Origin: JAHCHG01 sp041394845
GTDB taxonomy: Bacteria > Acidobacteriota > Blastocatellia > Pyrinomonadales > Pyrinomonadaceae
DNA: 64,000 nt
Direction of reading: 5' to 3'
NCBI GenBank assembly: GCA_041394845.1
Contig: JAWKHL010000001.1
Span: forward strand, 1,860,001-1,924,000
The position numbers and the translations under genes are program-made. How positions within the stretch are numbered: position 1 is the stretch's first letter; each line of letters begins with the position of its first letter. The notes beneath the pieces are model-generated. The model was given only the letters and a program-made list of their open reading frames with translations. It made no database searches and was not told where the DNA came from. This document shows, piece by piece, positions 8,141 through 18,698 of this stretch.

Positions 8141-8698
8141 ATGGTTACACCACTTTTCTTTTTATTTGCGGGACTGGCGATCGCCTGTGCGATCTCGATG
8201 GTTTATCACAAGAATCCGCTCTACAGTGCGGTGTCCTTGGTCGGGGTGCTGATCTCGCTGGCCTGTATCTACATCACGCTGGCCGCTCCGTTTATCGCGG
8301 CGGTCCAGATCCTGATCTACGCCGGGGCCATCATGGTGCTGGTCATCTTCGTCATCATGCTTTTGAATCTGGACGAGGACCGGCCGCTGACCCGTCTGAA
8401 AAATCTGTACGTCATCGGCGGAGCCCTCGGTGTGGTTCTGCTGGCTCAGACCTTTTTCGTCTTTTACGCCGTCGCCAAGACTCCGGCCAAAGAGATCAGC
8501 GCCGATCAAACCGCCGGCAAGACCCTGAGCATCGGCACGGCCATGTACACCCAATATCTGCTTCCGGTGGAAATAGTCGGGATTCTGCTTTTGATGGCCA
8601 TCGTCGGAGCGGTCATTCTGGCCCGGCGGCTGAAAGAACCGAAACTCGAACTGGTGGTCGATAATCAGGAGAAAAAAGAGATCCAGGCGAACGAATAA
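8141..8698 (+). CDS. nuoJ: NADH-quinone oxidoreductase subunit J
   Basis: A 185-residue membrane subunit with five predicted helices. The conserved segment VYHKNPLYSAVSLVGVLISL and the following AVQILIYAGAIMVLVIFVIM identify NuoJ/ND6; the latter is the helix with a pi-bulge in known structures. It ends in a charged cytoplasmic tail (about residues 165-185). The ATG follows an A-rich stretch without a good Shine-Dalgarno. Confidence 0.97.
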   Translation: MVTPLFFLFAGLAIACAISMVYHKNPLYSAVSLVGVLISLACIYITLAAPFIAAVQILIYAGAIMVLVIFVIMLLNLDEDRPLTRLKNLYVIGGALGVVLLAQTFFVFYAVAKTPAKEISADQTAGKTLSIGTAMYTQYLLPVEIVGILLLMAIVGAVILARRLKEPKLELVVDNQEKKEIQANE

Positions 8699-8699
8699 G

Positions 8700-8727
8700 C
8701 CATTTTCAGTTTTCATTTACCATTTAA
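8700..8727. repeat. Heptamer array between nuoJ and nuoK
   Basis: Four 7-bp units run CCATTTT, CAGTTTT, CATTTAC, CATTTAA directly after the nuoJ stop. They are roughly complementary to the GATAATG/GAAAATG array that follows nuoK, so the two arrays could bracket nuoK as inverted arms. Confidence 0.5.
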
Positions 8728-8736
8728 AAAAAGAGT

Positions 8737-9042
8737 ATGGAACCAAATCTAGCCACATATCTAGCGCTTTCGGGAATTTTATTCACCATCGGGACGGTCG
8801 GCGTCATCTTCAAACGCAATGCCATCGGGATGTTCATGTGCATCGAGTTGATGCTCAACGCGGTCAATCTGTCGTTCGTCGCTTTCGCCCGGTATTACGG
8901 CGACGTTACCGGTCAACTGTTCGTTTTTATGGTGATGAGCGTGGCGGCCGCCGAAGCCGCCGTCGGACTCGGCATCATCATCGCCTTTTTCCGCAACCGG
9001 ATATCGGTCGATGTCGATGACGCGAGCATTCTTAAAAACTGA
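8737..9042 (+). CDS. nuoK: NADH-quinone oxidoreductase subunit K
   Basis: A 101-residue three-helix antiporter-like subunit (ND4L homologue). The pattern FMCIELMLNAVNLSFVAFAR contains the conserved buried glutamate of helix 2, and the end of helix 3 has AAEAAVGLGIIIAFFR with the second conserved Glu. Length is exactly family-typical. In the known complex it sits between NuoJ and NuoN. Confidence 0.98.
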   Translation: MEPNLATYLALSGILFTIGTVGVIFKRNAIGMFMCIELMLNAVNLSFVAFARYYGDVTGQLFVFMVMSVAAAEAAVGLGIIIAFFRNRISVDVDDASILKN

Positions 9043-9068
9043 TAATGGAAAATGGATAACGGATAATT
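9041..9068. repeat. Heptamer array after nuoK
   Basis: Four 7-bp units (GATAATG, GAAAATG, GATAACG, GATAATT) start within the nuoK stop codon. They belong to the same degenerate heptamer family as the other nuo gaps. Confidence 0.55.
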
Positions 9069-9090
9069 GGGAAATTAAAAATCATCCGAA

Positions 9091-9276
9091 ATGGCTCTGG
9101 AAATGCGAAAAATTTGTGAGCGTTGTGAAACCGAACTGGTGCCGGATGGCAAGGCTTTCATCTGTTCCTACGAATGCACCTTTTGCACCGATTGCGCCGA
9201 CCAGATGAAGGGAGTCTGCCCCAACTGCGGCGGCGAACTGGTGCGAAGACCGAAACGCGAGCAAAAAGCGGTTTAG
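9091..9276 (+). CDS. DUF1272 zinc-ribbon-like protein
   Basis: A 61-residue protein starting MALEMRKICERCETELVPDG, the diagnostic start of DUF1272. Four CxxC-like pairs (CERC, CTFC, CADQ...C, CPNC) suggest one or two bound zinc ions. The function of the family is not established. It is inserted between nuoK and nuoL and reads in the same direction. Confidence 0.88.
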   Translation: MALEMRKICERCETELVPDGKAFICSYECTFCTDCADQMKGVCPNCGGELVRRPKREQKAV

Positions 9277-9358
9277 TCTGTTTTTTAGATCGAAAGAAAA
9301 AAGCTGAAGAATTTGTAAAAAACGGCAATCGGTGCCGTTTACGAAATCATTAAAAATA

Positions 9359-11545
<2,187 letters not shown>

Positions 11546-11546
11546 T

Positions 11547-12203
11547 ATGAGGGGAAATTTTTCTCAAAAACTTCTGCTGATCGCCGCCATTTTTTTGCTG
11601 GCCGCCGGGGTCGGCGTCCGGGCGCAGAAAAAAACTGCGATCGCTTCCGGCAACTACGGAAGCCTCGTTTTGGGGGTTGATCCCGAGGGAGTTTTGACCG
11701 GATATTTTATGGAGGGAACGGGCGATGACGGGAACGGAAACCCGCGCTTTACCTGCGCCTTTTTTATCCGGGGCGAGAAGCGAAAAGACGGCGGTTTTGA
11801 CGTTGAGACCTGGTATCCCGAAGATCCGGCCGATGTGATCAAGGGCGAGTTGAAACCCGCCGATGCGGGCGGCAAAACCGGCGTCAATCTTCATCTGGAC
11901 GGCGAGCACGGCGGGTGCTGGAACGTCGCGCCGATGTTGAAAGAAGATGGCGGGGTCGATTTCGAAATGACCTCGGCCGGCAGTTGGGAAAGCATCCGGG
12001 TGGTCTCGCCGGCGAGGGTGTATCTTTTCAAATCTTCCGGGGCCAAAGCGCCGCAGAAGATTTATCTGGTCAAAGGCGACGTCGTCCGGATTTTGCAGAC
12101 CAAAGGGGACCGGGCCGAGATCAGCTACACCAATGACAAGGGCCGGACGACCAACGGATGGATGGAGACGGGCGATTTTTTCCCGCTCTTTCCGAACCAA
12201 TAA
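11547..12203 (+). CDS. Exported protein of unknown function between nuoL and nuoM
   Basis: A 218-residue protein with an N-terminal signal peptide (LLLIAAIFLLAAGVGVRAQ, cut after about residue 27). The mature part is mostly beta-type sequence with two Cys (in FTCAFFIRG and GGCWNV). The last ~50 residues (VKGDVVRILQTKGDRAEISY) look like an SH3-like fold, which is an inference. The ATG is 1 bp after the nuoL stop, so it is almost certainly co-expressed. I do not recognise the family. Confidence 0.75.
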   Translation: MRGNFSQKLLLIAAIFLLAAGVGVRAQKKTAIASGNYGSLVLGVDPEGVLTGYFMEGTGDDGNGNPRFTCAFFIRGEKRKDGGFDVETWYPEDPADVIKGELKPADAGGKTGVNLHLDGEHGGCWNVAPMLKEDGGVDFEMTSAGSWESIRVVSPARVYLFKSSGAKAPQKIYLVKGDVVRILQTKGDRAEISYTNDKGRTTNGWMETGDFFPLFPNQ

Positions 12204-12228
12204 TTTATTTTGAAAAAAACTTAAAAAG

Positions 12229-13854
12229 ATGGATTTTATCAACGAAAATCTTTTGACGATTCTGATCCTGCTTCCGGCCTTCGGGGCGCTGGCCGTTCTC
12301 GGACATTCGCTCTACTGGAAACAGGACGCTCATCTCAAATGGGTGACGCTCGGGTTCACGCTCTTGAATTTCCTGCTTTCGCTGGTTTTGGTCTTCGACG
12401 CGGGTAAGATCGGCGACGGACAGTTTCATTTTGAGAAGAACATCCCGTGGATCAAGGCGATCAACACCAACTATCACGTCGGCGTTGACGGAATGAGCCT
12501 CTGGCTGTTGATCCTGACGACCTTCATCATGCCGATCGCCGTCATCTCGACCTGGCACGCCGTCGAAAAGCGGTTTACGGCCTTTTACGCCTTTTTGCTC
12601 CTTTTGGAAAGCGCCATGATCGGGGTCTTCGTCTCGCTCGATCTGCTGGTCTTTTATCTGTTTTTCGAAGCCTCGCTGGTTCCGATGTTCTTTCTCATCG
12701 GGATCTGGGGCGGTCAGAACCGGATCTACGCCGCCGTCAAGTTCTTCATCTTTACGGCGCTCGGTTCCCTTTTGATGTTGGTGGCGATCATCTCGCTCTA
12801 CTATCTGCACTTTAAGGCGACCGGGACGGGAACGTTCGATTTCATCACGCTGGTCAATTCGCTTCAATCCGGAACGCTTTCTTTCGTCGGCCAAAACGCC
12901 TCGACCGGAACGCTTTTGTTCCTGGCCTTCGCGCTGGCCTTTTCGATCAAAGTCCCGCTTTTCCCGTTCCACACCTGGCTGCCGGACGCGCACACCGAAG
13001 CGCCGACCGCCGGTTCCGTCATTCTGGCGGCCATCTTGCTGAAGATGGGAACCTACGGTCTGCTTCGTTTCAATTTCATGCTCTTTCCGGAGGCGGCCAA
13101 GGAACTGGCCTGGGTCTTTATCATTCTGGCCGTCATCGGCATCATTTACGGCGCGCTGGTGGCGATGGTTCAGCCGGACATCAAGCGTCTGGTGGCCTAT
13201 TCTTCGGTTGCCCATATGGGCTTCGTGATCCTCGGAATGTTCTCGTTCACCGAATACGGAATGCAGGGCGCTCTCTATCAGATGCTCAATCACGGCGTCA
13301 CGACCGGGGCGCTCTTCCTTCTGGTCGGGTTCATCTACGAGAGAAGGCACACCCGTTTGATCACGGAATACGGCGGGTTGTCGAACATCATGCCAATCTA
13401 CGCCACGATTTTCGTCATCACGACGATGGCCTCGATCGGTCTGCCTTTCCTGAACGGTTTCGTCGGCGAGTTTCTGACCATGCTCGGGATGTGGACGACG
13501 CCCGAAGTGGTCGTCTCACAGACCGGGGCCCGGGTGGCGACGATGCTGGCCGGAACCGGCGTCATCTTCGCGGCGGTTTACCTTTTGTGGATGGTGCAGA
13601 GGGTTTTCTTCGGCAAACTGACCAATCCGAAAAACAAAACTCTGCTTGATCTGGACGCCCGCGAGATCGGGTTGATCGCCCCCCTGGTGTTTTTGATGGT
13701 CTTTATGGGAGTTTATCCGAAGCCCTTCCTGAACGCTTCGCAAACCAGCATTCAGACGGTTCAGGAAAGGGTTCTCCATCGGGCCGGAGGCGACGTTGAT
13801 GCGCCGGAGGCGGCCGCGCCGGAAAAAGCCCCGGCGGATCAAACCGAGCATTAG
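12229..13854 (+). CDS. nuoM: NADH-quinone oxidoreductase subunit M
   Basis: A 541-residue antiporter-like membrane subunit (ND4 homologue) that pumps one proton per cycle in the known complex. Diagnostic stretches are YHVGVDGMSLWLLILTTF, LFFEASLVPMFFLIGIWGG with the essential Glu, and FHTWLPDAHTEAPTAGSVIL. The C-terminal ~30 residues are Ala/Glu/Pro-rich and poorly conserved. The gene follows the unknown exported-protein gene by 25 bp. Confidence 0.98.
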   Translation: MDFINENLLTILILLPAFGALAVLGHSLYWKQDAHLKWVTLGFTLLNFLLSLVLVFDAGKIGDGQFHFEKNIPWIKAINTNYHVGVDGMSLWLLILTTFIMPIAVISTWHAVEKRFTAFYAFLLLLESAMIGVFVSLDLLVFYLFFEASLVPMFFLIGIWGGQNRIYAAVKFFIFTALGSLLMLVAIISLYYLHFKATGTGTFDFITLVNSLQSGTLSFVGQNASTGTLLFLAFALAFSIKVPLFPFHTWLPDAHTEAPTAGSVILAAILLKMGTYGLLRFNFMLFPEAAKELAWVFIILAVIGIIYGALVAMVQPDIKRLVAYSSVAHMGFVILGMFSFTEYGMQGALYQMLNHGVTTGALFLLVGFIYERRHTRLITEYGGLSNIMPIYATIFVITTMASIGLPFLNGFVGEFLTMLGMWTTPEVVVSQTGARVATMLAGTGVIFAAVYLLWMVQRVFFGKLTNPKNKTLLDLDAREIGLIAPLVFLMVFMGVYPKPFLNASQTSIQTVQERVLHRAGGDVDAPEAAAPEKAPADQTEH

Positions 13855-13902
13855 TTTTTTGAAAACCGGTCGGTTCTTTGGTGAAATTTCAACCGAAATT
13901 AT

Positions 13903-14547
13903 TTGATGAGGCACTTCCTTCTAACATTGACGGTTTTGATCTTCTGGGCGGTCGTCGTTCCGGCCCAGACCTTTTACGGGACCGATGACGTTAAAGCCTT
14001 CCGCGAAGGGCGCGATCGGGAGTTCCGCAACCGGAACGAATCGCCTTTGAAAAAAGAGGATTTCGATGAATTTCGGGGGCTCAATTATTTCCCTCCGGAC
14101 GAAGGCTTTCGCGTGTCGGCCGGATTCCGGCGGACCGAGGACGAGCTTTATTTTCTGATGCCGACATCTTCGGGGAAATTAAAGAAGTTCATCAAGTACG
14201 GGATTTTGGATTTCAAACTCGAAGGCCGTCAGTTTTTTTTGAACGTCTATCAGATCGACCCGAGAATCCGGGAGAAATATCCCGAATACGCCGATCTGTT
14301 GTTTATTCCTTTTAAGGATCGGACCAATGGCGCGGAGACCTACGGCGGCGGGCGCTATCTGGACATCAGGATCCCCAAAGGCGCCGAGGAGGTCAAACTG
14401 GATTTCAATCTGGCCTACAACCCCAACTGCGCCTACGGGAGCGACCGTTACAATTGTCCGATCCCGCCGAAGGAGAATTTTTTGAAAACCGAGATCCGGG
14501 CAGGAGAAAAAGCCTTTCCTCCGGCGGAGGCAAAGGCGGAGCATTAG
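13903..14547 (+). CDS. DUF1684 family exported protein
   Basis: A 214-residue protein with a signal peptide (LLTLTVLIFWAVVVPAQ). The family signatures LFIPFKDRTNGAETYGGGRY and LDFNLAYNPNCAYG...YNCPIPPKENFL identify DUF1684. The last motif has two Cys that could coordinate metal or form a disulfide. The biochemical role of the family is unknown. It lies between nuoM and nuoN in the same direction. MMRHF has two adjacent ATG codons, so the start is uncertain by one codon. Confidence 0.88.
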   Translation: MMRHFLLTLTVLIFWAVVVPAQTFYGTDDVKAFREGRDREFRNRNESPLKKEDFDEFRGLNYFPPDEGFRVSAGFRRTEDELYFLMPTSSGKLKKFIKYGILDFKLEGRQFFLNVYQIDPRIREKYPEYADLLFIPFKDRTNGAETYGGGRYLDIRIPKGAEEVKLDFNLAYNPNCAYGSDRYNCPIPPKENFLKTEIRAGEKAFPPAEAKAEH

Positions 14548-14609
14548 AATTAGTCGGCGGAATTTATTAGATCAACGAAACAAACTGAATTTTTTGAAAT
14601 TCTGGGAAA

Positions 14610-16130
14610 ATGAACACAATTTACTTAGCAAATTTAACCAATCCAAACGCGGACATTTCGGCCATTTTGCCCGAAATAATGTTGGCCATCACCGGCACGC
14701 TGGTGATGATCTACGACAGTTTCGTTCCGAAACAGAGGTACGCCACGGGAATCGTTTCGCTTCTCGGAATCGCTTTTTCGGCCGTTCTCCTCGGTTTGAT
14801 GTGGGGCAACCCGTCCGACCCTCAGGCCTGGAACGGAATGATCGTCACCGACAGCCTGCGGATGAGCTTTTCGTTCGTCTTTCTGCTGGTGGCCGCACTG
14901 ACCATTTTGATCTCGTCGGTCTGGATCGACCGCGAAGATGTTCCGGTCGGCGAATATCACACGCTTTTGCTGTTCGCCACCGTGGGAATGATGTTTATGG
15001 CCTCGGGCAACGATCTGGTGATCATCTTTCTCGGTCTGGAAACGCTTTCGATCGCAACTTACGTGATGGCCGGCCTGCGAAAATCGGATCTCCGGTCGAA
15101 CGAATCGGCGATGAAATACTTCATTCTGGGTTCGTTTGCGACCGGTTTTCTGCTTTACGGAATGGCGCTGATCTACGGGGCCACGGGAGAGACAAACATT
15201 TCGCTGATCACGCTTAAACTGGCCAATCCCAACTTCCCTCCGCTTCTTTTGATCGGCGGCGCGTTGATGGTCATCGGGTTCGGGTTCAAGGTGGCGACGG
15301 TTCCCTTTCACGTCTGGACTCCGGACGTTTACGAGGGCGCTCCGACGCCGATCACCGGCTTTATGGCCGCCGGACCGAAAGCCGCCGGTTTCGCCTCGTT
15401 CATGCGCGTTTTCGCCATCGGTTTTCCCCTGATGGCCACGGCTCAGTCGGCCCAACTTTTGCACGAAAGCTGGATCACGGTCCTGTCGATAATGGCCATG
15501 TTGACGATGACCATCGGAAACATCGGAGCCATCGTTCAGGACAGCGTCAAACGAATGCTCGCTTATTCTTCGATCGCTCACGCCGGTTACGCAATGGTCG
15601 GTTTTATCGGGGCCGGGGCGGCGACCTCGGTTCTCAAACGCGACGAGGCCATCGCGGCGGTCGCATTTTACATGCTGACCTACGCCATAACCAATCTCGG
15701 TGCCTTCGCCATCGTCACCTTGCTGGGGCGAAAAAACGACCGCCGGAACGATTTCGAGGATTACAACGGCATCGGTTTCAAATCGCCGGTTCTCTCATTT
15801 TCGCTTTCGTTGTTCATGCTCTCTTTGCTCGGCCTGCCGCTGACGGCCGGATTTATGGGCAAGGTTCTGGTCTTTCGCCCGGCGCTCGAAGCCGGAAACG
15901 TTCTCCTGACGGTTCTGGTCGTGGTCGCGGTCATCAACACCGCCATTTCGGCCTATTATTATCTGCGGTTGATCGTGGTCATGTTCTTTAAGGAAAGGAC
16001 CACCGAATGGATCGAACCGAAGATCCCGGCGGCCCTGACCGTGGCGCTGGTGATCACGGTTTTAGGCGTTTTCTACTTCGGTATCTTCAGCGAATACGTC
16101 ATCCAGAGATTTTTGCAGTCGCCGGTTTGA
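14610..16130 (+). CDS. nuoN: NADH-quinone oxidoreductase subunit N
   Basis: A 506-residue antiporter-like subunit (ND2 homologue), the last complex I gene here. Conserved features are FLGLETLSIATYVMAGLRKS with the channel Glu, FGFKVATVPFHVWTPDVYEG and GNIGAIVQDSVKRMLAYSSI. Length is normal. It is followed by a heptamer array and a strong hairpin terminator, which marks the end of the operon. Confidence 0.98.
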   Translation: MNTIYLANLTNPNADISAILPEIMLAITGTLVMIYDSFVPKQRYATGIVSLLGIAFSAVLLGLMWGNPSDPQAWNGMIVTDSLRMSFSFVFLLVAALTILISSVWIDREDVPVGEYHTLLLFATVGMMFMASGNDLVIIFLGLETLSIATYVMAGLRKSDLRSNESAMKYFILGSFATGFLLYGMALIYGATGETNISLITLKLANPNFPPLLLIGGALMVIGFGFKVATVPFHVWTPDVYEGAPTPITGFMAAGPKAAGFASFMRVFAIGFPLMATAQSAQLLHESWITVLSIMAMLTMTIGNIGAIVQDSVKRMLAYSSIAHAGYAMVGFIGAGAATSVLKRDEAIAAVAFYMLTYAITNLGAFAIVTLLGRKNDRRNDFEDYNGIGFKSPVLSFSLSLFMLSLLGLPLTAGFMGKVLVFRPALEAGNVLLTVLVVVAVINTAISAYYYLRLIVVMFFKERTTEWIEPKIPAALTVALVITVLGVFYFGIFSEYVIQRFLQSPV

Positions 16131-16134
16131 TCGT

Positions 16135-16155
16135 TCGGTGAGCGGTGAGCAGTTA
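16135..16155. repeat. Short heptamer array after nuoN
   Basis: Three 7-bp units (TCGGTGA, GCGGTGA, GCAGTTA) lie just after the nuoN stop. They match the GCGGTGA-type array at 4521-4548. Confidence 0.5.
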
Positions 16156-16180
16156 TTTTCGGGAAAGTTTTGTGAATTAA

Positions 16181-16221
16181 AAACCGGCAGAAAAGGCCCG
16201 GAAAGCCTTTTCTGCCGGTTT
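16181..16221 (+). terminator. Terminator of the nuo cluster
   Basis: A perfect 17-bp stem (AAACCGGCAGAAAAGGC with its complement) surrounds a 7-base loop, 50 bp after nuoN. The run of T is short (TTTAAATTCTTT), but stem length and position make this the likely operon end. Confidence 0.85.
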
Positions 16222-16264
16222 AAATTCTTTCAGATGAGAAAATGTAATTCCTTTTATTTGCAAA

Positions 16265-16897
16265 ATGTTCAAAGAAGTCGACCTGGAGAGTTGGAACCGA
16301 AGAGAAACCTTTGAATTTTTCAAGGATTTCGAGGACCCTTTTTTCAACATCGCGGCCCACCTGGACGCGACCGAACTCTATCGTTTTTGCAAAAAGAAGG
16401 GACTTTCCTTTTCGCTGGCAGGCCTTTTCTACTCCCTCAAAACCGCCAACGAGATCAGAGAATTCCGCCTCCGGATGAAGGATGAAAAGGTGATCGAATT
16501 CGAAAAGGTCGACGCCACACAGACCATTCTCAACGAGGACGAGACCTTTTCGTTCGCCTATTTCCCGTTAAAGGAAAACGTTTTCGATTTCGTCGCATCG
16601 GGCCGCCGGGCGCTCGACAAATACAAGGCGCTCAAAACCTTCGACGTCGAATCGGACCGGATCGATCTGATCTATTACTCGGTCATTCCGTGGATCTCCT
16701 TCACCAGCTTCAAACACGCCGTCCGGTTCGACAACCGGCAAACCGTCCCCCGGATCGTTTTCGGCCGGATGTACGACGATCAGGGCGGGCGGAAAAAGAT
16801 ACCGCTTTCGGTCGAAGTTCATCACGCTCTGGTTGACGGTTTTCACGTCGGCAAATATTTCAACCGGTTGCAGGAAAAGTTCGAAAAACCGGTATGA
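16265..16897 (+). CDS. Chloramphenicol acetyltransferase-like (CAT fold) protein
   Basis: A 210-residue trimeric-CAT-fold protein. The family hallmark HHALVDGFHVG is at residues 186-196 near the C-terminus, and the N-terminal WNRRETFEFF and SVIPWISFTSF segments also match CAT proteins. Enzymes of this fold move an acetyl group from acetyl-CoA to a hydroxyl, classically of chloramphenicol. Chromosomal homologues often have other or unknown acceptors, so resistance cannot be assumed. It stands alone after the nuo terminator and ends just before an unknown gene. Confidence 0.85.
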   Translation: MFKEVDLESWNRRETFEFFKDFEDPFFNIAAHLDATELYRFCKKKGLSFSLAGLFYSLKTANEIREFRLRMKDEKVIEFEKVDATQTILNEDETFSFAYFPLKENVFDFVASGRRALDKYKALKTFDVESDRIDLIYYSVIPWISFTSFKHAVRFDNRQTVPRIVFGRMYDDQGGRKKIPLSVEVHHALVDGFHVGKYFNRLQEKFEKPV

Positions 16898-16926
16898 TTT
16901 CGGAATTCGGATTTCGGAATTCGGAT
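16892..16926. repeat. Heptamer array (GATTTCG/GAATTCG) after the CAT-like gene
   Basis: Five 7-bp units alternate GATTTCG and GAATTCG. The array overlaps the end of the CAT-like gene by a few bases. The same GGATTTC-like unit recurs at 33637-33669 and inside tilS. Confidence 0.65.
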
Positions 16927-17028
16927 TTGTTTTTTTTCAAACATCGTGTCCTTGGTAAAAAAAACAAAACTATTAAAAAAGAGTGCCGATATGTTATTCT
17001 AGGGAACGGCCTCACGGGCCGGACAGCT

Positions 17029-17502
17029 ATGGAAATCGTTTCCGAAATCAAAGAAAAATTGGGCGAGGAATGGCTGCCCGTCATTTACAAGGAAAAGGTG
17101 CGAACCCAACGGACGCGCTCACATCGACTGGAAATAGCCAAACGGGAAAACCGGGCCATAATTCAGCACACCCTACTCGGCGTCGAGTTGAAAGTCGGGA
17201 ATAAACGATTCTCCTGCCCTGATCTGTCCACTGCCAGATATTTGCAAATCTTTGCCCGCATCGGTTGTCCGGAAGTCGCCGTTCCGTACGATATTACAAA
17301 AATATCGACGCTGGCCGACCAATTGGAATCTTCGTGGCAAAAAAGCCTGCTTCTCCTTGAAGAGGGATCAAAGGACAAAACGCCGCCGGTCCGGGGGCGG
17401 ATGCGTTCCGCGCTTTTGAAGGAGATCCGCGAGGAGGTCGATCTGATCGGCGCCGGTTCGCTGATGCCCGAATTCAAGCAAAGCACCAAGCAAAGAAGAT
17501 AA
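17029..17502 (+). CDS. Unknown basic protein
   Basis: The frame is open from 16894, but the first ~20 codons are the heptamer array, so I place the start at ATG 17029 (MEIVSEIKEK, 157 residues; GGA lies 5 bp upstream). The protein is Lys/Arg/Glu-rich with a central beta-like segment (GVELKVGNKRFSCPDLSTAR) and two Cys. There is no signal peptide or membrane helix. I do not recognise a family. It lies between the CAT-like gene and the amidotransferase gene on the same strand. Confidence 0.55.
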   Translation: MEIVSEIKEKLGEEWLPVIYKEKVRTQRTRSHRLEIAKRENRAIIQHTLLGVELKVGNKRFSCPDLSTARYLQIFARIGCPEVAVPYDITKISTLADQLESSWQKSLLLLEEGSKDKTPPVRGRMRSALLKEIREEVDLIGAGSLMPEFKQSTKQRR

Positions 17503-17658
17503 AAAGCATTTTCCGGTGAACGGTCGTCCCGCATTTTTGCAAAATGTCGCTCACTGAAAACGTTTTTCCGGAGTTGTCTAAACCCGGAAAACTATTTAAT
17601 AATTTCAAATCGGATTTTTGTTACAACGTCCGAAACTTTTAATGGAATCTAAAAGATT

Positions 17659-18594
17659 ATGTTTGACGAAATGCCCGCTTCATCAAAACAAAAACCAAAA
17701 GAGTTGACCCTGCCCTTCCCCTACCACAAACGTCCCTTTTGCCGCTACGAACCGATCGAAAAAAAGATCGATCACGCCAAGGTTCTGATCATGAACAATC
17801 TCCTGCGGTACGAATCGGACGCTTCGGCACTGGCCCGTTCGGAATGGAACGGTTCGATGGAAAACAAGCTGAGATTTGAAAGAAAGATCTCCGCCATGGC
17901 CTGCGACAACATCGCCCAGAACGTCATCCGTCTGGTCAAACAGCCGAAGACGCTGACGGTTCATCTGTCGGAGGTTTCCGGTGCCGCCGAAAGCTTTAAC
18001 CCCGACGCCATCGTCATGAGCGGGACTCTCTCGGATTTCGATTACTACAACCCGGAACATCTGGCCAGATTTGAGAGTTTTATCAAATCGACCAAGATCC
18101 CGGTTCTGGCCATCTGCGGAGCGCATCAACTGGTCGGGATGAGTTTCGGAGCGGAATTGAAAACCCTGGACAATCTCGAACCGGCCGAAAAAAGGACCGA
18201 CCGGGTGGTCGAATACCAGTACCGTTTCGTCAAGATCACCGACACGTCCGATCCGATCTTTGCCGGGATCGCCAACACCGACAGCGCCGAGGCTCGCGTC
18301 TGGCAGGATTACACGCTCGAAGACGACATTCTCAGGGTTTGGCAGAATCACGGGCTCAAGGTCAAAGGACTGCCCGAAGGCTTCAGGCTTTTGGCGACCT
18401 CATATCTTTGCAAAAATCAAATGATGGTCCGGCACTCGGGCGGGCAGATGATCTATTCCGTTCAGTTTCATCTGGAAAAATCCTTCGAGGACTGGTCGAA
18501 GAATCCGACCCGTTGGGAACATCCCAACGAATCGAGGGACGGCAGGATCTTGTTTGAGAATTTTTTGAAACTGGCTTTGAGACATGAAGGGTGA
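17659..18594 (+). CDS. Class I glutamine amidotransferase-like protein
   Basis: A 311-residue protein with a class I GATase domain in its second half. The nucleophile elbow is AICGAHQLVG with C153, and the other triad residues are H271 and E273 (QFHLEKS). Such domains release ammonia from glutamine for a partner enzyme or act as peptidases. The first ~90 residues are an unassigned extension. It is convergent with a YbdK-type carboxylate-amine ligase, and published analyses of amidoligase clusters describe similar GATase/GCS2 neighbourhoods. The substrate is unknown. Confidence 0.8.
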   Translation: MFDEMPASSKQKPKELTLPFPYHKRPFCRYEPIEKKIDHAKVLIMNNLLRYESDASALARSEWNGSMENKLRFERKISAMACDNIAQNVIRLVKQPKTLTVHLSEVSGAAESFNPDAIVMSGTLSDFDYYNPEHLARFESFIKSTKIPVLAICGAHQLVGMSFGAELKTLDNLEPAEKRTDRVVEYQYRFVKITDTSDPIFAGIANTDSAEARVWQDYTLEDDILRVWQNHGLKVKGLPEGFRLLATSYLCKNQMMVRHSGGQMIYSVQFHLEKSFEDWSKNPTRWEHPNESRDGRILFENFLKLALRHEG

Positions 18595-18668
18595 TAAGTG
18601 ATGGGTGATGGGATTTATTTCACCTTTGGTCAATCCATTCCCATCATCCATCACCCATCACCTATCAC
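18591..18668. repeat. Inverted heptamer arrays (GTGATGG type)
   Basis: The left arm 18591-18611 has units GTGATAA, GTGATGG, GTGATGG. The right arm 18641-18668 has CCATCAT, CCATCAC, CCATCAC, CTATCAC. They form a hairpin between the convergent GATase and ybdK genes and could terminate both. The left arm includes the GATase stop codon. The same unit recurs at 38443-38554. Confidence 0.8.
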
Positions 18669-18698
18669 GTTTTTTGATCCCTCACGATTTGCGCGCCT

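Noticed and set aside
8086..8664. Plus-strand frame overlapping nuoJ as a nuoI substitute
   Set aside because: It lacks the two CxxCxxCxxxC ferredoxin motifs that NuoI must have and is an out-of-frame reading of nuoJ.
16265..16897. Acquired chloramphenicol-resistance gene
   Set aside because: Base composition matches its neighbours and there is no mobile element. Chromosomal CAT-fold proteins often have other acceptors, so resistance is not claimed.
18591..18668. CRISPR-like repeats
   Set aside because: Units are only 7 bp, contiguous without spacers, and arranged as inverted arms. No cas gene is in the window.
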